Positions 35,897 through 47,300 of a stretch of 64,000 bases of DNA are shown one piece after another. How positions within the stretch are numbered: the first letter of the stretch is position 1; the number at the start of each line of letters is the position of its first letter. A program made the translations under genes and the position numbers. The notes below the pieces were generated by a model. The model did no database searches, was not told the origin of the DNA, and saw nothing but the letters and a program-made list of their open reading frames with translations. Source of the stretch: Pratylenchus scribneri (lineage: Eukaryota; Nematoda; Chromadorea; Rhabditida; Pratylenchidae). The DNA lies in assembly GCA_030063045.1 (NCBI GenBank), contig JAQSEB010000181.1, positions 310,001-374,000 of the forward strand. Direction: 5' to 3'.

Positions 35897-36684
35897 CTAT
35901 AAAATAACAAATAAAATTACATTTTTTTTAAAATTGATCAAATGAAATTTGAGCATTTTATTTTATTTAATCATCAAATCAATTTTTCGATTGAATATTT
36001 GGTTCGAATTTGCCAAATTTCATGCATAATAGCTATGATAATTGCAATTGGAATAAACTGATTAAAATAATAATTAGTTGATAAAAATGTGGAAATATTA
36101 AGACTAAAAAAGGAATAAAATAATCCAAATTTTATTGTTTTTGTTTTTTATTTTTGACCAATTATCATTTGATCAATCATTTTCTACCAAAAGAACTTAA
36201 TCTCAATAGTATAAATTTGACAAATTACTTAAAAATTGCTGATTAGATATTGGAAAAAAGCGCAAAATTATAAATGCAGAAATATCCGATATTCGCAAAT
36301 TTAATTACATTTTTATATTAAATTTCTAATTTAAAATTTTTAAACAGAAAAGGCATTCAAAAATTCTTCCAATGGCATTAATTGTCCTTATTTTCGCATT
36401 TTTTGCCTTCCTTCCATTGTATTCTTCATTTCCGTTTTCTGCTTTTGAGGATGCCAACGGCAATTCTGCGAATTCGCTTTAAATGCGGACCTTGGAAATT
36501 CGGCGCAATGAAAGTAAATTTCTATAATTTTATAATCAAAATTTCTATAATTTTATAGGCCAATTTAAAATTTTAAACTATAACTAGCCAATAAATGGTA
36601 ATTAGAAACGCAAAATATTTACGGTAATAAAGTAATTTTATTAATTTTTAGAACATTTTATTTACATTTTCCCATTAAATTAAC

Positions 36685-36918
36685 GGTACTTATCCAGTTT
36701 AAGTCCTCTTTTTCTTTAACAATGAGAAAGTAGGGAAAAGGCGAACGGTCATCCCTATGGGTTTTAAGGATAAGATTTAGGGTTACATGAAATGATTTTG
36801 ACTTCATTATATAAGTCATCTATCCCCGAATGACCCTAACCCTAATCCTGATGACACAAAGGGTGGACCCTTTATTTTCCGCCCTTGGGGAAAAGGAGAC
36901 TTAAATTGGAGAAGTACT
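36685..36918. mobile_element. fold-back MITE GGTACTTAT, copy 2
   Basis: It starts GGTACTTATCC, ends GAGAAGTACT, and is flanked by a perfect 8-bp direct repeat AAATTAAC (36677-36684, 36919-36926). Telomere-like loop motifs (GACCCTAACCCTAATCC) as in copy 1. Inside the intron of the secreted-protein gene. Confidence 0.85.
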
Positions 36919-36938
36919 AAATTAACTATAAAATGATT

Positions 36939-37280
36939 GGTCGACACTTGCGGACGAAACGGTCTGGCGCCGATGGTGGTAAGGCTATTGTGAAATTGTT
37001 TATGGCATATTATAAGGCATAAAACTAGCTATAAAATGACATCAAAAATATTGTCCAATGTTGAATATTTACCGAGTTATGGCCAAAAAAACAGCCAAAA
37101 ACACAATTTTAATTAAACCAATGGTTTTTTGGCCATAACTCGATGAATACTCAATATTGTTCAAAGTTTTTGATGCCAATTTTTAGCTAATTTTATGCCT
37201 AATAATATGCTATAAACAATACCACTCCAGCTTTACCACCATCGGCGCCAGACCGTTTGGTCCGCAAGTGTCGGCCAACC
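36939..37280. mobile_element. MITE family CGACACTTGCGG, copy 3
   Basis: Arms as in copies 1, 2 and 4; the right end GTCGGCCAACC is intact. The left end lacks the outer CGTACTG and no target duplication is seen, so it may be trimmed. Confidence 0.8.
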
Positions 37281-37763
37281 TTATTCAATAATATGCTTTA
37301 TAATTCAATCTAGTAATTTATATCATCATCGACACTAGACAGTTTTGCTCCAAAATTATCTTTTTTCACTAATAAAGCCATTTTATCCCTAATATTCAGC
37401 AATCGACAAATGTTGCCCAAATGAAACCTATAAAATGGATGATCAAACTTTTGGGCAGCGCACGATGCACTGCTGTTGGGTTGGCCTTTTCCCAATTGGT
37501 TCGGCGGCAAAGGAAGCGCGGATCAACAATTTGCCACCCCTGTGGGAATGTGATGAAAATGGGGATTTGGACTTTGGAGAAGGCAAGTTGAGAGGAGGAA
37601 GGAAAAAATAATTTGGATATTATATTTTTATTGATATTTGGAATAAGAAAAAATTTGGAATTTAATTTGTGATAAATTAGTTTAGGGAAAAAATGCATAA
37701 AAAAGCTTATCTGATTTTACCACATTTTATCGACTCAAAAAAGGCCATTTTTGAGATCAAAAT

Positions 37764-38494
37764 CAGGGACGGGCGCCATGGCGTTTGGCGTTTTGCGTTT
37801 GGCGTAAAAATAGGAAAATTAACGCCAAAAAAACGCCAAAATTGGATAATTTTTTATGGATGAAAGAGGATAAGGAGAAGGAGATAGAATGGAAAGATAA
37901 GAGACTGTGAATGGAAATTTTTCGCTGCGCGGCCATTTTTGGGTCAAATTTCTCCTATCGGTACTATTTTTGGGCCAAATTTTCCCCTATCGGGGCCATT
38001 TTTGGGCCATATTTTTCTCTGCCACGGTCAAAATTTTATGTAGGGTCGCAAAATGGTGGTTGTTCTACCCTCCTTGCCGACTATGCTCAGCTTCCAGCCC
38101 ATTTCCTTACTTAATCCTGGCATTGTGACTTTTAATTCCTCTTTATCCGGCTTAATCCCCATTTATCCGGCTTAATCCCTTGCAATACTTGGCCTCGGGC
38201 TTAGTCCACTGGCCTTCAGCAGGCTTCTCCCTTTGGCCTCCGCACTATTATCTTTTAATTCTTGATGGAAAAATGGAAGAGAAAAGAGAATCGAATAAAG
38301 TAAATTATGAAAATTTAAATTTCTGAATAAAATTTATTAAATTTTGAATTTTTGAATAAAATTTATAAAAATTTGAATTTTTAAATAAATTCATTTTTGG
38401 CGTTTGGCGTTTTGCGTTTTTGGCGTAATTTTTAGCCATTTTTTGGCGTTTTGCGTTTGGCGTTCAACGACTTAGGCTTTGGCGCCCGTCCCTT
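37764..38494. mobile_element. hAT-like MITE, CAGGGACGGGCGCC ends
   Basis: The left end CAGGGACGGGCGCC pairs with GGCGCCCGTCCCTT on the right. Both ends carry TTTGGCGTTTTGCGTTTGGC tandem motifs, and the middle has TTTTTCGCTGCGCGGCCATTT with GGGCC spacing repeats. The 8-bp flanks (ATCAAAAT and CCCATCTC) do not match, so the right junction, only ~16 bp from the satellite array, has probably been rearranged. Confidence 0.75.
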
Positions 38495-38510
38495 CCCATC
38501 TCTTTGTGCC

Positions 38511-41500
38511 CGCCTCGACCTAATGAACTTCGTTTCTGCCCCCTGAACCGCTCCTCGACCTAATGAACTTCGTTTCTGCCCCCTGAACCGCTCCTCGACA
38601 TAATGAACTTCGTTTCTGCCCCCTGAACCGCTCCTCGACATAATGAACTTCGTTTCTGCCCCCTGAACCGCTCCTCGACCTAATGAACTTCGTTTCTGCC
38701 CCCTGAACCGCTCCTCGACCTAATGAACTTCGTTTCTGCCCCCTGAACCGCTCCTCGACATAATGAACTTCGTTTCTGCCCCCTGAACCGCTCCTCGACA
38801 TAATGAACTTCGTTTCTGCCCCCTGAACCGCTCCTCGACATAATGAACTTCGTTTCTGCCCCCTGAACCGCTCCTCGACATAATGAACTTCGTTTCTGCC
38901 CCCTGAACCGCTCCTCGACCTAATGAACTTCGTTTCTGCCCCCTGAACCGCTCCTCGACCTAATGAACTTCGTTTCAGCCTCCTGAAAAGCGCTTCGGCC
39001 TAATGAACTTCGTTTCTGCCCCCTGAACCGCTCCTCGACATAATGAACTTCGTTTCTGCCCCCTGAACCGCTCCTCGACATAATGAACTTCGTTTCTGCC
39101 CCCTGAACCGCTCCTCGACATAATGAACTTCGTTTCTGCCCCCTGAACCGCTCCTCGACCTAATGAACTTCGTTTCAGCCTCCTGAAAAGCGCTTCGGCA
39201 TAATGAACTTCGTTTCTGCCCCCTGAACCGCTCCTCGCCATAATGAACTTCGTTTCTGCCCCCTGAACCGCTCCTCGACATAATGAACTTCGTTTCTGCC
39301 CCCTGAACCGCTCCTCGACATAATGAACTTCGTTTCTGCCCCCTGAACCGCTTCTCGACCTAATGAACTTCGTTTCAGCCTCCTGAAAAGCGCTTCGGCC
39401 TAATGAACTTCGTTTCTGCCCCCTGAACCGCTCCTCGCCATAATGAACTTCGTTTCTGCCCCCTGAACCGCTCCTCGACATAATGAACTTCGTTTCTGCC
39501 CCCTGAACCGCTCCTCGACATAATGAACTTCGTTTCTGCCCCCTGAACCGCTCCTCGACCTAATGAACTTCGTTTCAGCCTCCTGAAAAGCGCTTCGGCC
39601 TAATGAACTTCGTTTCTGCCCCCTGAACCGCTCCTCGACCTAATGAACTTCGTTTCTGCCCCCTGAACCGCTCCTCGACCTAATGAACTTCGTTTCAGCC
39701 TCCTGAACCGCTCCTCGACATAATGAACTTCGTTTCTGCCCCCTGAACCGCTCCTCGACCTAATGAACTTCGTTTCTGCCCCCTGAACCGCTCTTCGACC
39801 TAATGAACTTCGTTTCTGACCCCTGAACCGCTCCTCGACATAATGAACTTCGTTTCTGCCCCCTGAACCGCTCCTCGACCTAATGAACTTCGTTTCTGCC
39901 CCCTGAACCGCTCCTCGCCATAATGAACTTCGTTTCTGCCCCCTGAACCGCTCCTCGACATAATGAACTTCGTTTCTGCCCCCTGAACCGCTCCTCGACA
40001 TAATGAACTTCGTTTCTGCCCCCTGAACCGCTCCTCGACCTAATGAACTTCGTTTCTGCCCCCTGAACCGCTCCTCGACATAATGAACTTCGTTTCTGCC
40101 CCCTGAACCGCTCCTCGACCTAATGAACTTCGTTTCAGCCTCCTGAAAAGCGCTTCGGCCTAATGAATTCGTTTCTGCCCCCTGAACCGCTCCTCGACCT
40201 AATGAACTTCGTTTCTGCCCCCTGAACCGCTCCTCGACCTAATGAACTTCGTTTCAGCCTCCTGAAAAGCGCTTCGGCCTAATGAACTTCGTTTCTGCCC
40301 CCTGAACCGCTCCTCGCCATAATGAACTTCGTTTCTGCCCCCTGAACCGCTCCTCGACCTAATGAACTTCGTTTCTGCCCCCTGAACCGCTCCTCGACCT
40401 AATGAACTTCGTTTCAGCCTCCTGAAAAGCGCTTCGGCCTAATGAACTTCGTTTCTGCCCCCTGAACCGCTCCTCGACATAATGAACTTCGTTTCTGCCC
40501 CCTGAACCGCTCCTCGACATAATGAACTTCGTTTCTGCCCCCTGAACCGCTCCTCGACCTAATGAACTTCGTTTCAGCCTCCTGAAAAGCGCTTCGGCCT
40601 AATGAACTTCGTTTCTGCCCCCTGAACCGCTCCTCGACCTAATGAACTTCGTTTCTGCCCCCTGAACCGCTCCTCGACATAATGAACTTCGTTTCTGCCC
40701 CCTGAACCGCTCCTCGACCTAATGAACTTCGTTTCTGCCCCCTGAACCGCTCCTCGACCTAATGAACTTCGTTTCTGCCCCCTGAACCGCTCCTCGCCAT
40801 AATGAACTTCGTTTCTGCCCCCTGAACCGCTCCTCGCCATAATGAACTTCGTTTCTGCCCCCTGAACCGCTCCTCGACATAATGAACTTCGTTTCTGCCC
40901 CCTGAACCGCTCCTCGACATAATGAACTTCGTTTCTGCCCCCTGAACCGCTCCTCGACCTAATGAACTTCGTTTCTGCCCCCTGAACCGCTCCTCGACAT
41001 AATGAACTTCGTTTCTGCCCCCTGAACCGCTCCTCGACCTAATGAACTTCGTTTCAGCCTCCTGAAAAGCGCTTCGGCCTAATGAACTTCGTTTCTGCCC
41101 CCTGAACCGCTCCTCGATCTAATGAACTTCGTTTCTGCCCCCTGAACCGCTCCTCGACCTAATGAACTTCGTTTCAGCCTCCTGAAAAGCGCTTCGGCCT
41201 AATGAACTTCGTTTCTGCCCCCTGAACCGCTCCTCGCCATAATGAACTTCGTTTCTGCCCCCTGAACCGCTCCTCGACCTAATGAACTTCGTTTCAGCCT
41301 CCTGAAAAGCGCTTCGGCCTAATGAACTTCGTTTCTGCCCCCTGAACCGCTCCTCGCCATAATGAACTTCGTTTCTGCCCCCTGAACCGCTCCTCGACAT
41401 AATGAACTTCGTTTCTGCCCCCTGAACCGCTCCTCGCCATAATGAACTTCGTTTCTGCCCCCTGAACCGCTCCTCGACATAATGAACTTCGTTTCTGCCC

Positions 41501-43060
41501 CCTGAACCGCTCCTCGACATAATGAACTTCGTTTCTGCCCCCTGAACCGCTCCTCGACCTAATGAACTTCGTTTCAGCCTCCTGAAAAGCGCTTCGGCCT
41601 AATGAACTTCGTTTCTGCCCCCTGAACCGCTCCTCGCCATAATGAACTTCGTTTCTGCCCCCTGAACCGCTCCTCGACATAATGAACTTCGTTTCTGCCC
41701 CCTGAACCGCTCCTCGACATAATGAACTTCGTTTCTGCCCCCTGAACCGCTCCTCGACCTAATGAACTTCGTTTCAGCCTCCTGAAAAGCGCTTCGGCCT
41801 AATGAACTTCGTTTCTGCCCCCTGAACCGCTCCTCGACCTAATTAACTTCGTTTCTGCCCCCTGAACCGCTCCTCGACCTAATGAACTTCGTTTCAGCCT
41901 CCTGAAAAGCGCTTCGGCCTAATGAACTTCGTTTCTGCCCCCTGAACCGCTCCTCGACATAATGAACTTCGTTTCTGCCCCCTGAACCGCTCCTCGACAT
42001 AATGAACTTCGTTTCTGCCCCCTGAACCGCTCCTCGACATAATGAACTTCGTTTCTGCCCCCTGAACCGCTCCTCGACCTAATGAACTTCGTTTCTGCCC
42101 CCTGAACCGCTCCTCGACATAATGAACTTCGTTTCTGCCCCCTGAACCGCTCCTCGACCTAATGAACTTCGTTTCTGCCCCCTGAACCGCTCCTCGACCT
42201 AATGAACTTCGTTTCTGCCCCCTGAACCGCTCCTCGACATAATGAACTTCGTTTCTGCCCCCTGAACCGCTCCTCGACCTAATGAACTTCGTTTCTGCCC
42301 CCTGAACCGCTCCTCGACCTAATGAACTTCGTTTCAGCCTCCTGAAAAGCGCTTCGGCCTAATGAACTTCGTTTCTGCCCCCTGAACCGCTCCTCGACAT
42401 AATGAACTTCGTTTCTGCCCCCTGAACCGCTCCTCGACATAATGAACTTCGTTTCTGCCCCCTGAACCGCTCCTCGACATAATGAACTTCGTTTCTGCCC
42501 CCTGAACCGCTCCTCGCCATAATGAACTTCGTTTCTGCCCCCTGAACCGCTCCTCGACCTAATGAACTTCGTTTCAGCCTCCTGAAAAGCGCTTCGGCCT
42601 AATGAACTTCGTTTCTGCCCCCTGAACCGCTCCTCGCCATAATGAACTTCGTTTCTGCCCCCTGAACCGCTCCTCGACATAATGAACTTCGTTTCTGCCC
42701 CCTGAACCGCTCCTCGACCTAATGAACTTCGTTTCTACCCCCTGAACCGCTCCTCGACCTAATGAACTTCGTTTCTGCCCCCTGAACCGCTCCTCGACCT
42801 AATGAACTTCGTTTCTGCCCCCTGAACCGCTCCTCGACATAATGAACTTCGTTTCTGCCCCCTGAACCGCTCCTCGACATAATGAACTTCGTTTCTGCCC
42901 CCTGAACCGCTCCTCGACATAATGAACTTCGTTTCTGCCCCCTGAACCGCTCCTCGACATAATGAACTTCGTTTCTGCCCCCTGAACCGCTCCTCGACCT
43001 AATGAACTTCGTTTCAGCCTCCTGAAAAGCGCTTCGGCCTAATGAACTTCGTTTCGGCCT
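38511..43060. repeat. 40-bp GC-rich satellite, about 113 copies
   Basis: Head-to-tail units of 40 bp (TAATGAACTTCGTTTCTGCC plus CCCTGAACCGCTCCTCGACA). Two monomer classes alternate irregularly: class A as above, and class B with CAGCCTCCTGAAAAGCGCTT. A 1-bp deletion near 40166 shifts the register. GC is near 53 percent against a very AT-rich background. Three monomers make 120 bp, so stop-free 40-residue periodic frames appear on the minus strand (SGSGGRNEVHY...); these are by-products of the repeat. Confidence 0.97.
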
Positions 43061-44359
43061 CCATGATGGTATAAATGTGGGCGAGCCACAATAGCACAAT
43101 ACAAATGAAAAGTTTATTTTAAATTTGAAATAAATATAATAAATATTTTGAACAAATAATGAAAAAGAAAAACAAATTTTTTAGTAAAAATAAAAACAGA
43201 AAATATTTAGATAATCAAAATTTAAGATATAAATGCAGAATGTTTGAGTAAACAAAAACTTAAATATTTAAACAAACAAAAACTTAAAACCTTAGAAAAA
43301 CAAAAAAAATGTTTAGAAAACAAAAATTTAAAATGTTTTGGCAAAGATATTTGTATAAACAAAAACACCAAATTCTTTGGAGAATTTATTTATATTTTTT
43401 TTTAATTTTAACTTCTTAATATTTCAAATTAAAATATATTTTTATTTGTATTATGTGGATTCGCCTTTATCTGTTCAGCAGGATTGCCAAGTCCTCAAGT
43501 GAAAAATATGGCAAAAGCAAAAAAAATATGGCAAAATATGCCAATTTCAATTAAAAAATATGGCGTTTTTATGGCATCAATTTTTGCGATAAAATAGTCT
43601 AAAAATGCTTTTATTTTTCTTTTCCATGCTTATTAGTATTCGATTTTGCATTGTTCGAAAGCCCATTTTGGGAAAGTAAATAGTTAAATAAATATATTAT
43701 CTATTCCAATTTACAACACTATTTTATTTTCCTTCTATAATTTGTTTTCCGGCCTCAGCACTGAAGTGAACTGCAGTGTGTGGGTGGTCAACTGGGACGA
43801 AATAGGTCACTTGACTAGCGGCCTTTGCTGGCTTTCACCTTCCGGGCTTTTTGAGATTATGGGCAAACAATATATAGAGAGATGTGCTCGAATTTCTTTG
43901 CATTTTAGTGATGACTTCGACAGAGTCCCCTGGGACTGGGAATAAATTGGGTCTTTCTGTTTGCCATTCAATTCTCTAATAATTTGCGCAAATTCCACTA
44001 CACACAAATCTCCCGGAGAAAGATGGCATGTAACGTCCTAGCTCTATAACTAAAGTGGCCAACCAATCAGTCGCTGCACGATTGGCCACTCAGCTGGGTC
44101 GGAAAAGGACAAATGGGAAAAGCGAAAAACATAAAATGGTGAAGCAATAAAGGAATTTTGGAATAGCTAAATGCGCAGTAGTACAATGGCAGCAGAAAGG
44201 AAGGTGAAGGCTACTTGCGAGCGTAAAACAAATATAAATAAGGAACAGAGGGCAATAGTTTGAGGGGGAATCTTTGGGCTTGGGCACTCGATTGTCATTT
44301 TATTTTCGACTGTTATATCAACTTCTTTAAAAAGCTGAAAATAGTTGAGGCTCAATTCC
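43061..44359. other. intergenic DNA, A-rich then GC-richer
   Basis: 43090-43340 is rich in ACAAAAA(CTT)AAA runs. The 43740-43945 interval is open on both strands with moderate GC (plus-strand frame STEVNCSVWVVNWDEIGHL...) but has no motif, so no gene is called. Confidence 0.45.
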
Positions 44360-47300
44360 ATGCCTGTTGTTGAACACCGCAGCCGGGGAAGACCCCTTGG
44401 TTCAACAAAAAAGCAGCAAAATTTAAATGAAAAAATATTGGCATTGCCAAACACAATCACCAATGAAAATGGTACGCCACCACCGCCCCCGGAACCATGT
44501 TTCAAATTGAGCGATTTTCCTCATGAACAATTGAAAATGCTGGGCACTGAATGGGGATTACATTTCCAGAAAAGAGGGTAATTTGAGGGAATAGAATAGA
44601 TTTTAAAATAAAAGTAATAATAATAATAATATTGAATTATTTAATTTAAAATTTGCATTACATTTTTCAGTTCTCATTTGCTCTTTTTCAAACCGGCATT
44701 TGTTGATGAGGATGAGGTCGGCATCGGCAGCAGAAAAATGAGAATTTTGCGTCATACAACAATGGGCTTATTGTTGATGGACAATGGCGATCATGTTCAG
44801 GTGTGTAAAATAATAATTAATGCATATGAAGAAATTTTTGCTTTGATATAATGGAAAAAAATTGACTTCTTGCAACTAAAAAACATGGCCAATTATGGAA
44901 TTACCCATAGGGAAAAATTGATGAGTTAGATTTATGGGCTATGGAGCGGCAAGCTTGGGAAGGTGGATAGATTTTTTGGGCCCCAGAAATTCTTTTATTA
45001 GAGTTTAATGTTAGATTAAGGACTAGTAATTAGAGATCGGACGGGACAGGATTCCGTCCGGAAAATTCGGGTAAGGGGACGGGAATGATTCGGGAAATCA
45101 CGTACGGTATCCCGCCCGACGAAATTTCAAAATTTCGGAAAATTCGGAAGCGTTAATTCCCAAAAAATTTCCCACCAAAATTGATAAAAGTGTATTTTTG
45201 GTCATTTTTCGTAAAAAATTTTCCCATGAAAAATTGAAAATATTCATTTTTATAGACTAATATATAATAGTTTTTAACTCGGGAAAACTCGGGAGCGGGG
45301 AATTGTCGGGAAACCCCTAAGGAGATCCGGCCCGAAGTGCCCGAACTCTAAAAATACGTCTTTTTTCTCAGAATATTTCCGAGAATTTTTGTTTATCCTC
45401 TTAAATAAGACGGCATCTCAATAAGAATAAATTCAAGAATATGTTCGAAATTATATGGATTCTGGGAATTTTTCCCAGAATAGATAAAATTCTCAAAAAT
45501 ATTTTTGACTTTTATTCTTGTGCTTATCCTCGGTTTAAACATAAAAATATTTGTCAAAAATAAATCTGGGAAAATAAAGAATTTTGAGAAAAAATGCCAA
45601 AATATTTTCAATTTTCGCAAATATTTTTTGTACAAAATGTCAGCAAATTTCTGACATTTTGCTCTCAAGAATATTTCTAAGAATATTTTTATTCCCAAAA
45701 AAATTTTTGAACTTAAAAATCAGGAAAATGCTGAGTTTATTTCTCAAAAATATTTTTCGGAATATTTTTTATTCCCAGAAAAATTTTTGAACTTAAAAAT
45801 CAGGAAAATGCTGAGTTTATTTCTCAAAAATTTTTTTCGGGATATTTTTTATTCCCAGAAAAATTTTTGAACTTAAAAATCAGAAAAATGCTGAGTTTAT
45901 TTCTCAAAAATATTTTTCGGGATATTTTTTATTCCCAGAAAAATTTTTGAACTTAAAAATCAGAAAAATGCTGAGTTTATTTCTCAAAAATATTTCTCAG
46001 AATATTTTTTATTCCCAGAAAAATTTTTTAAATAAATTGTGGGAAATTTTCCCAGAATATGCTCCGAAAATTATTTCCAACAGGATTTTAATTTCGGAAA
46101 TTATTTTTGGTACGTTTCTTAGAATTTTTTCGGGAATATGTGATATTCTCAGAATTATTTCTAAAAATATGTACCAAAATATCCGATTTGATACTTGTAA
46201 AGTTTGAATCCGCTTTTTGGTTTAAGTGGAGAAAAGTGAATGGTCCCCCCTTTTTGGTCATTAGGATTAGGGTTAATGTCTTACAGCGACAGGATATTCA
46301 TCTCACTGATGACTCTAACCCTAATCTTGATGACTCAAAGGAGGGGAGGGACCATTAACTTTTCCCAACTTAACCCGAAAAGCGGATTCAATTCAAACCC
46401 TAACAAGTACCAAATCGGATATCTTGGAACATATTTTTAGAAATAATTCTGAGAATATCACATATACCCCAAAAAATTCTATGAAACGTACCAAAAATGA
46501 TTTCCGAAATTAAAATCCTGTTGGAAATAATTTTCGGAGCATATTCTCGTTAAAAATGAGAATATGTGACAATTGATTTATGTAAATTTAAATAATTATA
46601 TAAAACAATAATGCCAAAATACATTAAATATGACAAAATTATGTTGCGATTTATTTGTATCTTTTTTGGCAATTATAAATATTGGTGTCCTATTGGAAAA
46701 TATTTTTAAGAAATAGTGATTTTTAGACGTATTCTGTGTTTGTAATTTCTAATGAATTTGGATTGAATAGAGTCCAATTACTAGGAACATGTAAATTTTC
46801 ATAAAATCCAGATTCTTTATCATTATTAGTAGGATTGTCCAAAGTCCGTACCCAAACCGGAACCGAAGCAATTTTAGGGATAAAAACCGGAACCCAGGTC
46901 TAATAACAGAGAAGAACCGGAAACGGGGATCAAAAATGACCGGTTCTTCGTATCTGTCATTCACCCTAATCGGTACTTTCTGGTTAAAATATTCCATTCT
47001 GTAACCATTTTAACTAAAAATATTTCTACCGGGACCATTTTTGGCATAGAATTTTCTTTATCGAGCCATTTTTAACTTAAATTTTTTCTTAAATAAAAAT
47101 TTTTATTTAAAATTCTTCCATCCATTTTTAAAATCTTATTTCCCCGCGAAGCTGTTTTTACTTAACAAAATTTTTCCCTTCATGATCATTTCCGCTAAAA
47201 TTTTTCTTTTGGATAATTTAGTTCAATTTTTTGGGAATTTTATTGTAGCGTAAAAAAGAAAAGATTTAGAAATTTTAAATTTTTTAACCATTTTTCAAAA

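Larger units (their letters stand above)
36372..37611 (+). pseudogene. small secreted Cys-rich protein gene broken by one stop
   Basis: Exon 1 (36372-36513) starts with MALIVLIFAFFAFLPLYSS, a textbook signal peptide, and continues SAFEDANGNSANSL to TAA (36480-36482). The same frame then runs on (MRTLEIRRNE) to a GTAAAT donor. Exon 2 (37400-37611, acceptor ATTCAG) joins in the same phase: T-IDKCCPNETYKMDDQTFG...HCCWVGLFP...LWECDENG..., ending in a basic tail and TAA. The full frame would be 118 codons including both stops; five Cys (two CC pairs plus one) are in exon 2. Family not recognised. Either the TAA is a fresh nonsense mutation, or a sequencing error, or only the 36-aa N-terminal peptide is made. 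The 886-bp intron carries two MITEs. Confidence 0.55.

Noticed and set aside
38511..43060. CRISPR-like array
   Set aside because: Units are contiguous with no unique spacers, and the genome is eukaryotic.
38520..43099. Long minus-strand frames repeating SRSGSGGRNEVHY (up to 168 codons)
   Set aside because: They arise because three 40-bp satellite monomers make 120 bp without stops; there is no selection on codons and no start or splice context.
43742..43945. 67-codon plus-strand frame near the satellite
   Set aside because: Both strands are open here, there is no motif or splice context, and the first codon of the frame is not clearly a start.
45031..45352. Stand-alone MITE TAGAGATCGG...CGAACTCTA
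   Set aside because: The ends match only loosely and the flanks (CTAGTAAT versus AAAATACG) differ; the left end fits better with 52602-52611.
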